A stretch of 64,000 bases of DNA from CAYWNA01 sp964459305 (GTDB lineage Bacteria; Planctomycetota; Planctomycetia; Pirellulales; Pirellulaceae): the NCBI GenBank assembly GCA_964459305.1, contig CAYWNA010000002.1:124001-188000 (forward strand). Reading direction: 5' to 3'. The translations under genes and the position numbers were made by a program. Shown here piece by piece: positions 8,103 through 15,996 of the stretch. How positions within the stretch are numbered: the first letter of the stretch is position 1; the number at the start of each line of letters is the position of its first letter. The notes beneath the pieces were generated by a model. The model was not told where the DNA came from and searched no databases. It saw nothing but the letters and a program-made list of their open reading frames with translations.

Positions 8103-8912
8103 ATGAAAACAGCAGCGACTGATTCGCAAGTAGACGAAGGTGTCCGGGAATTCGAAACGGTGGAATCCACGGCTTTCGGGAAGGCGAGGCTCCTGCCGAG
8201 CCGCGCGTTGGTGCCAAGAAACCGGCTCCGAAGGAGCTTCGCCCTCCCAATTCCCGGACACCCTCAAGTAGACTTACGCGCCGGAGACCGTATCGTGGAT
8301 CGAGTAACCGTGGAAATGTTCACCGACTACATCTGACCGTGGTGCTACCTCTGTACGGTCCGTACAGAACGGCTGCGGGCTGAGTACGACATCCGGCTGA
8401 AGATCACGCATTTTCCGCTGCACCCCGACACGCCCGAAGACGGCCTGACTCTGGACCAGCTCTTCGCCGGTCGCAACTTTGACATTGACGCCGCGCAGGC
8501 CCGGCTCGCTGAGTTGATGGCCGAGGAAAGACTGCCGTACAGTGATCGCAGAATGACGTACAACAGCCGGCTGGCTCAGGAGTTGGCGAAGTGGGCGGAG
8601 ACGCAGTCAGGCGGCGACGCGATCCACAACGCGCTGTACCGCGCTTACTTTGTCGACGGAGTTAATCTGGCCAAAGCAGAAGTGTTGCTTGATATTACTC
8701 GTCAGATTGGCTTATCCGAAGACGACGCCCGTGACGCTTTGGAGAACAGGACTTTTGAGGCCGCTGTTGACTTCGACTGGCAGCGTTCACGTGCGCTTGG
8801 CGTCACCGCCGTTCCGACTTTCGTGGTCGGGGATCACAGTGTCGTCGGAGCCCAGCCGTACGAAGTCCTGGATAGATTGGTCGTGGAGGCAAGGGCAGGG
8901 AAGTCTCGTTGA
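8103..8912 (+). CDS. DsbA/FrnE-like thiol oxidoreductase, candidate selenoprotein (in-frame TGA = Sec78)
   Basis: The frame runs from ATG at 8103 to TGA at 8910-8912, interrupted only by TGA at 8334-8336. That codon falls exactly where FrnE-family proteins have the first Cys of C-P-W-C: the text reads VTVEMFTDYI, TGA, PWCYLC. The rest is a full FrnE-like protein, with THFPLHPDTPEDG, a helical insert (YNSRLAQELAKWAE, AYFVDGVNLA) and the cis-Pro segment GVTAVPTFVVGD. A stem-loop (8351-8367) begins 14 bases after the TGA and has Gs at the start of its loop, as in bacterial SECIS elements. Codons 12-57 derive from a mobile-element insertion; without it the protein would have 223 residues. No selA, selB, selD or tRNA-Sec lies in the window. 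The alternative is a pseudogene with one nonsense mutation. Confidence 0.75.
8127..8273. mobile_element. 129-bp MITE-like insertion with 9-bp target duplication
   Basis: Direct repeats CAAGTAGAC lie at 8127-8135 and 8265-8273. Between them is a 129-bp element with inverted ends GGTGTCCGGGAATT and AATTCCCGGACACC. Its core consists of facing arms GGCGAGGCTCCTGCCGAG and GGAGCTTCGCCCTCCC. Element plus one duplication is 138 bp, so the host frame is kept and gains 46 codons. Confidence 0.85.
8351..8367 (+). promoter_or_regulatory. candidate bacterial SECIS stem-loop
   Basis: CTGTACG (8351-8357) pairs perfectly with CGTACAG (8361-8367). It closes a GTC loop, or a GGTCC loop if the last G-C pair opens. 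The loop starts 21 bases after the in-frame TGA, within the spacing seen for bacterial SECIS elements, and carries the required G at its 5' side. It lies inside the coding region, as bacterial SECIS elements do. Confidence 0.6.
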
Positions 8913-8938
8913 TCGCCGGAGCCCTTCTGCACCTCTAA

Positions 8939-9068
8939 GAGCGTGTCTTCAAATTGTGGACTGGGGAGGGCGAAGCTCCTGCCGAGCCGTCGAAATGGCG
9001 GAAGACCAGCTCAGCCGGAGCTTCGCCCTCCCAGATCGTGCCCCTCAAAGGATTTTGAAGACACGCTC
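8939..9068. mobile_element. 130-bp MITE-like element with GAGCGTGTC ends
   Basis: The terminal inverted repeats are GAGCGTGTCTTCAAA and TTTGAAGACACGCTC. The core arms GGGAGGGCGAAGCTCC and GGAGCTTCGCCCTCCC match those of the insertion in the selenoprotein gene, but the outer ends differ. No clear target duplication is visible. It fills most of the gap between the selenoprotein stop and the next gene. Confidence 0.75.
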
Positions 9069-9153
9069 GAAGAAATGCCCGTTCCGGAATGCTGTATAAT
9101 CCACTGGCGACTGTTCAGGATCGGCACTCGAATCGACGAAAGGACGATGCATT

Positions 9154-10194
9154 ATGGCAAGCCGTAGAGCGACAAATCGGCGAGGGTTTCTGCAACGCTC
9201 GGTGGGAATGGGCGTTGCGGGAGCCGTTGGGTTCGGCGCCGCAACAGTAACTGCGTCCGAACCGGTGGAGCGGACCAAACGCCTTCCACGCGAAGTCTGG
9301 GTGGCCAGTCTGTCGCTCCATGGCCTGGAAGCACAAACACACGAGGAGATGATTGGTAAAGTCCTGAAACGACTGGATGACGTCAGACCGTTCCAGCCCG
9401 ATGTGGTTTGCCTGCCTGAGGTATTTCCGTTCCTGAAGGTCTCCAAGCGACCGCCGCTGGCAGAGATAGCCGAGACCCCACTCGGCCCGATCTCGACACG
9501 ATTTGCAGCCTGGGCAAAGGACAATCGCTGCTACATGATTTGTCCGATCTACACGCAACAAGACGGGCGATTCTACAATTCGGCGGTAGTGATTGACCGC
9601 GATGGCCGGTGTCTGGGCGAGTACCGCAAGATTCACCCCACGGTGTCCGAGATGGAACGAGGCGTGGTGCCCGGACCGCTTGATCCGCCTGTTTTTCAGA
9701 CCGACTTCGGAACCATCGGCGTACAGATCTGTTACGACATCAACTGGCCCGAAGGGTGGGCCAAGCTGCGACAAGCCGGCGCCGAAATGGTCTTTTGGCC
9801 TTCGGCCTTTTGTGGAGGAAGGATGCTGAACGCTTTGGCTTGGATGAACAAAAACTGCGTGATCTCCAGCACGCGGTTTGATCCAACCAAGATCTGTGAC
9901 ATCACCGGTGAGGACCTGGCGTGTTCGGGCCGGGCCAGAAACTGGGTGTGCACGCCGATCAACCTGGAGAGAGCCTTCTTGCATGGGTGGCCCTATTGGA
10001 CCCGTTACAACGACATTCAAGCCAAGTATGGTCGCAAGGTGCTCATCCGACATTTCTGGGAGGAGGGATGGAGCATCCTGGAAAGCCGCTCGCCGGACGT
10101 GAAGGTGGCCGACGTGCTCCGAGAGTTCGACATCCGAACCCACGAGCAGCACATCGCCCGCGCCGATGAGATGCAGGCGGCACGCCGCGGTTAG
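9154..10194 (+). CDS. exported carbon-nitrogen hydrolase (nitrilase superfamily)
   Basis: The start is ATG at 9154, after GAAAGGACG. The 346-residue protein begins with a twin-arginine signal (NRRGFLQRSVGMGVAGAVG), so it is exported folded. The nitrilase-superfamily triad is intact: E89 in CLPEVF, K159 in EYRKIH, and C193 in QICYDINW. It should hydrolyse an amide or nitrile in the periplasm; the substrate cannot be read from sequence. Nitrilase-superfamily proteins are usually cytoplasmic, so Tat export is a planctomycete-style variation. TATAAT at 9095-9100 could be its -10 box, though the -35 is poor. It is monocistronic. Confidence 0.88.
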   Translation: MASRRATNRRGFLQRSVGMGVAGAVGFGAATVTASEPVERTKRLPREVWVASLSLHGLEAQTHEEMIGKVLKRLDDVRPFQPDVVCLPEVFPFLKVSKRPPLAEIAETPLGPISTRFAAWAKDNRCYMICPIYTQQDGRFYNSAVVIDRDGRCLGEYRKIHPTVSEMERGVVPGPLDPPVFQTDFGTIGVQICYDINWPEGWAKLRQAGAEMVFWPSAFCGGRMLNALAWMNKNCVISSTRFDPTKICDITGEDLACSGRARNWVCTPINLERAFLHGWPYWTRYNDIQAKYGRKVLIRHFWEEGWSILESRSPDVKVADVLREFDIRTHEQHIARADEMQAARRG

Positions 10195-10356
10195 GGCAGT
10201 CAGGTCGCGATTTCTGGTCTTGGCTCTTCCTGAGAATTGGCGGGCGGATGAAGTCGGTCCCCGGCGCACGCATCATTCCGGTGAATAGCAATGCGCTCTG
10301 TTATCGGTTATGTTACACGGAGCAGGCTCGGCACCGGAACAGAACCTGAATCCATG

Positions 10357-10423
10357 GTAGCTGAAGTCGCCAGACTTTGGTCGTTTGGCATGGAAAAAAC
10401 CAAACTCTGGCGAGTTCGGCTAC
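10357..10423. repeat. 67-bp GTAGCCGA-family palindrome
   Basis: The arms are GTAGCTGAAGTCGCCAGACT and CTCTGGCGAGTTCGGCTAC. It belongs to the same family as 5034-5096 and 22795-22861. Confidence 0.85.
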
Positions 10424-10585
10424 ATCGGATAGATGCCGGTATTGTTCCTGCAGCGGTCCTTAGGTGAACGGGAGATGAAAATTTACCGTGGATTTCCGCC
10501 GCTCGCCTTACCGTAGAAAACGAGTGCACCACACGTCACGCGGGCTTCGGGCCTCTTTCCCACACCAGCCAAAGGAGACACCATC

Positions 10586-11299
10586 ATGATGGGCAAGACA
10601 CGTACGATCTTCGCATGGCTTTCAGCGTTTGCTCTGCTGGCCGCTGTGTCGAGTCTACACGGTGCCGACAAGCAAGAGGTAGTCGAACCGTTCAATGGCA
10701 AGGACCTCGCCGGTTGGGCCCTGAAGCGGGCGCAAGGGAGCCATTGGGGCGTCGGGATCGCCAAGATGGATGCGGACAATCCCAGGCAACTGTCGGTTGC
10801 TGAGGCCACGGGAGATGAGGCCCACTTGGTCAATCGGGAGGGCCACGGCGTGGATATCTACACGGAACGGAAGTTCGGCGACTGTACGGTAACACTGGAA
10901 CTGATGGTGCCAAAGGGCTCGAACTCCGGCGTCTATTTGATGGGCAACTACGAAATCCAAGTGCTGGACAGCTTCGGCAAGGAAAAGGTTGGCCCTGGTG
11001 ACATCGGCGGGCTGTACGGAGCAGCGTCGCCCCTGCTGAATGCCGCAAAGGCGCCGGGCGAGTGGCAGCAGTTTGTCATCGAATTCCAGGCACCGCGATT
11101 CGACGGCGACACCAAGGTCTCGAACGCCGTCTTCAAAAAGGTGATGTTGAACGGAAAGACCATCCACGAGAACGTCGAGATGAAAGGGGTAACCGGCGGC
11201 AGCCTCGGCGGCGGCGAAAAGCCGACCGGCCCCTTGATGTTCCAGGGGAATCATGGTCCGGTAGCCTATCGACACATTAAGATCGTTGCGGGAGAGTGA
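10586..11299 (+). CDS. exported DUF1080 (3-keto-disaccharide hydrolase-like) protein
   Basis: The start is ATG at 10586 (or 10589), after AAAGGAGA. The 237-residue protein has a signal peptide (residues 1-26), then the DUF1080 jelly-roll: VVEPFNGKDLAGWAL, DCTVTLELMVPKGSNSGVYL, GNYEIQVLDSFGKE and the closing GPLMFQGNHGPVAYRHIKI. The family is very expanded in planctomycetes and includes laminarinase-like folds acting on 3-keto-glycosides. A dehydrogenase gene follows after 3 bp, so the two form an operon, possibly oxidising and cleaving a sugar derivative. Confidence 0.92.
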   Translation: MMGKTRTIFAWLSAFALLAAVSSLHGADKQEVVEPFNGKDLAGWALKRAQGSHWGVGIAKMDADNPRQLSVAEATGDEAHLVNREGHGVDIYTERKFGDCTVTLELMVPKGSNSGVYLMGNYEIQVLDSFGKEKVGPGDIGGLYGAASPLLNAAKAPGEWQQFVIEFQAPRFDGDTKVSNAVFKKVMLNGKTIHENVEMKGVTGGSLGGGEKPTGPLMFQGNHGPVAYRHIKIVAGE

Positions 11300-11302
11300 A
11301 CC

Positions 11303-12283
11303 TTGCTTGCTGGACAGATTTGCGCACCGAGAAAGATCGAACTAATCGACACAGCGGAACCGGAACTCGAACCGGCTCCGAGCAGCGACGAACCGGGCGA
11401 TGTCATTTTTCAGCCGGAGTTGGCCTGTTTGTGCGGCTCAGACGTACCGTTCTTCCAGGCCGATCCCGATTGCGTCCCCCAACTCGGCCATTCGCTCCAT
11501 GAGATGATCGGCACCGTTGTCGATACCAACGGCAATCGATTCAAGCCTGGCGACCGCGTGCTGTGCGTACCCGTCTACCAAGTCGGCCTCTGGGAGCGAT
11601 TCCGAGTCAGCGAAATGCGAGCCATTCCGCTCGATCCGCGTGTGCCGGAGGACCAGGCTGTATTGGCACAGCCGTTGGGCACCGTCATCCATGCCCTGCG
11701 CAAGCTGCCCAATCTTCTCGACTGGAACGTGGCGATCGTCGGTCAAGGGCCGATGGGTCTGTTGCTGACTGCGACCCTGCGCAACTTGGGGGCCCGCCAG
11801 ATCATCGCCGTCGACCGGATCGATTCGCGGCTGGATACTGCCTTGCGCATGGGTGCCACTGCGGTCGTCAATCCTCAGGAGCAAGATCCGGCAGAAGCCG
11901 TACGTGAGTTGACCGGCGGTGTGATGGCGGATCTGGTGGTAGAAGCGGTGGGGCATCGCGAACAGGTATTCAACCTCTGCACCAAGCTGTGCCGCGAGCA
12001 GGGCCGAATACTCTTCTTCGGCGTGCCGCCGGCCATGATCGATGGCCTCCGTTGGCTGGACTTGTTCATGAAGAACATCAACGTCCAGACCACGGTCAAT
12101 CCTGACTTCGAACGAGATTTTCCATTAGCGATGCGTTGGATTGCTGAAGGACGGATCGACGTGTCGCCACTGATCACGAATCGTCTTCCACTGGCCCAAA
12201 TCCAGGAAGCGTTCGAGTTGTACGAAGAACGGCGCGACGGCGAGTTGAAGGTGTTTATCGATTTCCCCGCGGGGAAAAAGTGA
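11303..12283 (+). CDS. zinc-dependent medium-chain dehydrogenase
   Basis: The start is TTG at 11303 with GGGAGAG just upstream, overlapping the end of the DUF1080 gene. The 326-residue MDR protein keeps the catalytic-zinc motif CLCGSD and a GHSLHE segment, plus the nucleotide-binding IVGQGPMGLLLTATLRNLGA with the following acidic VDRIDSR, suggesting NAD use. The four-Cys structural zinc loop is absent. It is cytoplasmic and likely an alcohol or polyol dehydrogenase working with the upstream DUF1080 protein. Confidence 0.87.
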   Translation: MLAGQICAPRKIELIDTAEPELEPAPSSDEPGDVIFQPELACLCGSDVPFFQADPDCVPQLGHSLHEMIGTVVDTNGNRFKPGDRVLCVPVYQVGLWERFRVSEMRAIPLDPRVPEDQAVLAQPLGTVIHALRKLPNLLDWNVAIVGQGPMGLLLTATLRNLGARQIIAVDRIDSRLDTALRMGATAVVNPQEQDPAEAVRELTGGVMADLVVEAVGHREQVFNLCTKLCREQGRILFFGVPPAMIDGLRWLDLFMKNINVQTTVNPDFERDFPLAMRWIAEGRIDVSPLITNRLPLAQIQEAFELYEERRDGELKVFIDFPAGKK

Positions 12284-12339
12284 AGATTGCATGGTGGGAT
12301 CGTATGCGGAGAAGGTGCTCGCTCACGCTAACGCATCCT

Positions 12340-12607
12340 CTCGTTTAACCGCAGTGCCCAACGGGCCGCGAGTGGGAGTAACCCTCGCGTTTGCCGCGGT
12401 ATCACAACGTTGGGACGGGACGCGGCACAACGCTACCGCGCGGCCCGTTGAAGCCTGCTGAAATGCTAGCAAAATTGGGCGTGCTAGCGAACGTAAGTCC
12501 CTATTTTCCGTCACACATTCTGATTGGCGCGAACCAAGAAATAAGGACTTAGGAATGCTATCAGCTACTATTCCAGCAGGCTTCGTTGGGCACTGCGGTT
12601 AAACGAG
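12340..12607. mobile_element. 268-bp fold-back element with CTCGTTTAACCGC ends
   Basis: The terminal inverted repeats CTCGTTTAACCGCAGTGCCC and GGGCACTGCGGTTAAACGAG are perfect over at least 24 bp. A second nested inverted repeat lies inside: AAGCCTGCTG with CAGCAGGCTT, and AAGTCCCTATTT with AAATAAGGACTT. No open frame is present. The CGTTTAACCGC end also bounds the 80-bp palindrome at 43883-43962. Confidence 0.8.
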
Positions 12608-12681
12608 GAAGTTGTTTTGTCCGCGATTCCACACCTGAAGACCCCTGCAATTCTGAACCGTCACGTCGCGCGGACTAAAGT

Positions 12682-13584
12682 ATGAACGAAAAATCCACTG
12701 GTCGTCTACTGATCCTTGTCGCGGCGGTCATGTGGAGTACCAGCGGTTTCTTTGCCAAGTCACCGCTTTTCGTCGACTGGCCCCTTCAACTCAACGGCAT
12801 GCCTGTGCGCGGTCCGCTGTTGGCCTTTTGGCGAGCCGTCTTCGCGACGCTCGTCTTGCTGCCCTTTGTTCGACGACCTCGGTGGACGCCGAAGCTGATC
12901 CCCATGGTGTTGGCATATGCGGTGATGAACTACACATTCCTGAATGCCATGACGTTGACCACCGAAGCAAACGCTATCTGGTTGCAGCACACGGCACCAG
13001 TGTGGGTGTTTGTGGTCGGCGTCTTCGTGTTTCGCGAAATCGTTCATCCTCGCGATTGGTGGCTGCTGGTGTTCTGTATCTTGGGCGTCGGGCTGATTCT
13101 GTTGTATGAAGTGCGTGGCCAGTCGATGGCCGGCGTGGTCTTCGGCCTGCTGTCTGGCGCTTCGTACGCGGCGATCGTGCTGTCGCTGCGCCATTTGCGG
13201 GAAGAAGACGGCGCCTGGCTGGTCATGCTGAACAATCTTGTCACCGCCGTGTTGTTCCTGCCTTTCGTCCTGTACTACGGCATATGGCCGTCGACGGGGC
13301 AAACGCTTTACCTGGCCGGTTTTGGCATGTTCCAAATGGGCTTGCCCTATCTGCTATTTGCGCGGGGTCTGCGCCGCATCGTCGGTCACGAGGCAACTGG
13401 GATCGTACTTCTGGAGCCGATACTCGTGCCGGTGTGGGTGTTCCTCGCTTGGCGACATTCGCCGACGTACGTGGCGCCGCAGTGGTGGACCCTGGTGGGC
13501 GGAGGATGCATCCTCCTCGGACTGCTCCTGCGATACATTGGAGGACGAAATGAACGCAGGTCCCGGCTGCCGGACGGGACCTGA
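12682..13584 (+). CDS. EamA/DMT-superfamily transporter
   Basis: The protein has 300 residues and about ten hydrophobic helices in two repeated halves, the pattern of EamA metabolite exporters. It starts with MNEKSTGRLLILVAAVMWST, and the typical first-helix motif W-S-T-S-G-F is present. The second half contains VFGLLSGASYAAIVLSLR and GHEATGIVLLEPILVPVWVF, the latter characteristic of the family. It lies in the inner membrane; the substrate is unknown. A stem-loop (CAGGTCCCG with CGGGACCTG, 13557-13583) covers the stop region but lacks a T tract. Confidence 0.9.
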   Translation: MNEKSTGRLLILVAAVMWSTSGFFAKSPLFVDWPLQLNGMPVRGPLLAFWRAVFATLVLLPFVRRPRWTPKLIPMVLAYAVMNYTFLNAMTLTTEANAIWLQHTAPVWVFVVGVFVFREIVHPRDWWLLVFCILGVGLILLYEVRGQSMAGVVFGLLSGASYAAIVLSLRHLREEDGAWLVMLNNLVTAVLFLPFVLYYGIWPSTGQTLYLAGFGMFQMGLPYLLFARGLRRIVGHEATGIVLLEPILVPVWVFLAWRHSPTYVAPQWWTLVGGGCILLGLLLRYIGGRNERRSRLPDGT

Positions 13585-13599
13585 TGGGTAGGTTGTTGG

Positions 13600-15738
13600 C
13601 TACGGCTCTGCAACGACCTCGAACACTTCGCCGATTTCCGGATGAATATCCAGTTCGACCTCGTCAAGCAGTTGCTGGTCGCGACCCAATTCGTCCCTCA
13701 CCAACGTTCTGGTCACGTAATCGGTGAAGCCATAATTGCCTGGGCTGCGGTAACGATCGATATCGCTCCAAAAGACGAAAACGTGCGAGATCCTATGCTC
13801 GAGCAATGCTGCCAGCCGCTCCTCTCGGCTGCGGCCCTTCATCAATTGCTCGAAGACACAGTCATCGAAACACGTACTGTAGAGCACGGGCACTTCCAGA
13901 TCGAATGGCTCTGCATCGCCGACCAACAACGCCCTAGCTCCGTCGCCCACGGCATCATTCAGGTATCGGTGAGCCAAACGTTGAGTCCGTACACGCGGTG
14001 GAGTCTGTTCATCTACCGGTTCATGATGCCGCAAATCCTCCAAGGCAACCAGATAGCGGTGATCGTGCTCGCCAGTGGAGATCAACAGAAAGCTGCAAAT
14101 GAGGCCGCACAGCACCACCGAGACCACGATCGTGCGCCACAGCCGCGTTTGCGACCAGAACGCTCCGATACCCGCCAGCAGAGCAACCACAGGCAACACG
14201 GGAACTAAGAACCGGTCAATACGATGGCTTAGCAGCCACCATGCGAGAACGACGAACAGTGCGTAGACCGCCAGCATCGTTGCAAATCGGCGTCGCGTGG
14301 CGGAGGCAAAGGCCATCACGGCCAGCGGTATCAGCAGCGGACTGAGCCACGGGCTCCGCCACGCAACCCGTGCGGCCGCTTCGGCTGCTTGTGTGCCTGA
14401 GTACCGCCGACCTTGTCCGTCCAGAGGTACCCGATGCGCCCGGTTCCATTGTTCCATCTTCTCAGGCGTACGCGTCGTCCCGCCGAACACCAACGGATAG
14501 ACCGGATTGCCGGCGAGCACCCAATTCTTGCCCAACCACAGGCCACACGCGCAGACGACAGCCAACACAAAAAGGAGGACCGATCTCCAGTTGAATCCCC
14601 GTCCGCCGAACAACGACCAAAGCGCCAACGGCAAAACGACGAATAGAAACCCCGGGTACTTGCACGCGGCCGCCGAACCAGCCAGAAAACCGGCTAGCAG
14701 AATCCGGCCGCGAGCCGCGACTGGATCAGCCGATGCGTCCTTTGCACCCGCATCGGAATTCCAGAGCAGCATGGCGTATACTGCCAGGAAGAGATAGAAA
14801 CCCATGGCTCCTTCGATCAAGCCGCTCACCGACACATGTGCGACCCATGGCGTGGAAACGTAGACGAGGGCCGCCACGACGCCTGCCGTCGTCGAGACGA
14901 ATCGCTTGCCAGCGGCGAACAGCGCCAACGCCGTCAGCGGTGCAAAGGCGGCAATCACCGTCCTGCCTGCCAGTGCGCCCCACCACCAACCCAGCCGGCC
15001 CGGCATGAAAATCGTCGCCAGCAGAGCATGCATCTCCGCACCCAACGGCATGTTGCCGTAGACGTTGTGGGGCAGAAAGCCAATCTTGCCTTGCTGGTAC
15101 CATTCCTTGGGCACCTGCAAATGGTATTCACGGACATCAAAATCCCACGGCGGCAACATGCCTCCGAGCAGAATCAGCAGCGCGAACGGCACGCCCAGCC
15201 AGAGCCCCCACCGCTGGAGCCAGCCGTTGTCTTGTGCTCCAGTCTCAGCCGCTTTCGCAATGCTGCCGTCGCTGGCCCGAAATCTCCCCCGTTTCCATTG
15301 CCAGGCGGCCAGCGCCAGGGCTGTCCCAATCGGCACGCAAAAGAGCCAAGGACTTTGGAGACCGCCGACAAGTCCGATTGCCAGTGTCATCAGCGACAGT
15401 TCGCTAAGTCCTACACCGGTGGAGAAGACGAATACCTCCAGACCGGACAAACGACGGTCGCATCGGGCCGCCGAGATCGTCAGGCGGCCGAAAACGAAAG
15501 CCAGTGCAATGATTGAACTTGCGACCAGCAGTACCGGGGCTCGGTCCAAGACGCCCAGACGCCCAAGATCTCCTCCCACCCACGACAACAACACCTCATC
15601 GGGAATGAACAGCAATAGCAGACTCTGTAGTCGGCTGGGAACGGTCGCGTAGAACAGGAGCAGGTAGATCGCGAGCCCCACGAGAAACGCGGCAGCGATA
15701 GCATTCGTTTTCTTTGACGAGAATTCCACCTGACACAT
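13600..15738 (-). CDS. polytopic membrane protein, GT39/ArnT-like glycosyltransferase
   Basis: The 712-residue product has a dozen or more membrane helices and a soluble C-terminal region of about 170 residues. The segment PPWDFDVREYHLQVPKEWYQ, in the first large loop after a helix, matches the acidic loop of lipid-linked sugar transferases (PMT/ArnT-like, GT-C fold). KYPGFLFVVLPLALW and KNWVLAGNPVYPLVFGG are further family-style segments. It probably transfers a sugar from a polyprenyl carrier on the periplasmic face. It is convergent with the EamA gene, with 15 bp between the stops. Confidence 0.7.
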   Translation of the reverse strand: MCQVEFSSKKTNAIAAAFLVGLAIYLLLFYATVPSRLQSLLLLFIPDEVLLSWVGGDLGRLGVLDRAPVLLVASSIIALAFVFGRLTISAARCDRRLSGLEVFVFSTGVGLSELSLMTLAIGLVGGLQSPWLFCVPIGTALALAAWQWKRGRFRASDGSIAKAAETGAQDNGWLQRWGLWLGVPFALLILLGGMLPPWDFDVREYHLQVPKEWYQQGKIGFLPHNVYGNMPLGAEMHALLATIFMPGRLGWWWGALAGRTVIAAFAPLTALALFAAGKRFVSTTAGVVAALVYVSTPWVAHVSVSGLIEGAMGFYLFLAVYAMLLWNSDAGAKDASADPVAARGRILLAGFLAGSAAACKYPGFLFVVLPLALWSLFGGRGFNWRSVLLFVLAVVCACGLWLGKNWVLAGNPVYPLVFGGTTRTPEKMEQWNRAHRVPLDGQGRRYSGTQAAEAAARVAWRSPWLSPLLIPLAVMAFASATRRRFATMLAVYALFVVLAWWLLSHRIDRFLVPVLPVVALLAGIGAFWSQTRLWRTIVVSVVLCGLICSFLLISTGEHDHRYLVALEDLRHHEPVDEQTPPRVRTQRLAHRYLNDAVGDGARALLVGDAEPFDLEVPVLYSTCFDDCVFEQLMKGRSREERLAALLEHRISHVFVFWSDIDRYRSPGNYGFTDYVTRTLVRDELGRDQQLLDEVELDIHPEIGEVFEVVAEP

Positions 15739-15779
15739 GGCATTCGAATCCCAAGTGTGTAGGGGCGCAGGTAGGGACT

Positions 15780-15847
15780 GTAGCTGGATTCGCGAGAATT
15801 CAGACGAATTGCGCCCTCGCCGCCTGAATTCTTGCGAATCCAGCTAC
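15780..15847. repeat. 68-bp GTAGCTGGATTCG palindrome
   Basis: The arms are GTAGCTGGATTCGCGAGAAT and CTTGCGAATCCAGCTAC around a CGCCCTCGCCGCC centre. A nearly identical 68-bp copy lies at 56055-56122, a half copy at 4975-4998, and a longer relative at 56455-56534. Confidence 0.87.
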
Positions 15848-15996
15848 GAGTCCTGTCAACGAATCCTTGCCGTCTGCAAACCCGTTCCTGCGCCCTCTGC
15901 CGCACACGATCCTAAGTTGGTATCGGCATGCCGCGAATATGCAACTACAATAGACTCGGTGTGACTTTATCCGCCGAACACATCTCAGGCAACCAT

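Noticed and set aside
8337..8912. independent short DsbA-like gene starting at ATG 8514
   Set aside because: The family similarity continues upstream through the TGA into the first beta strand, and starting at 8514 would remove the active site.
9115..10269. 384-codon minus-strand open frame
   Set aside because: It is antisense to the amidohydrolase with its intact catalytic triad.
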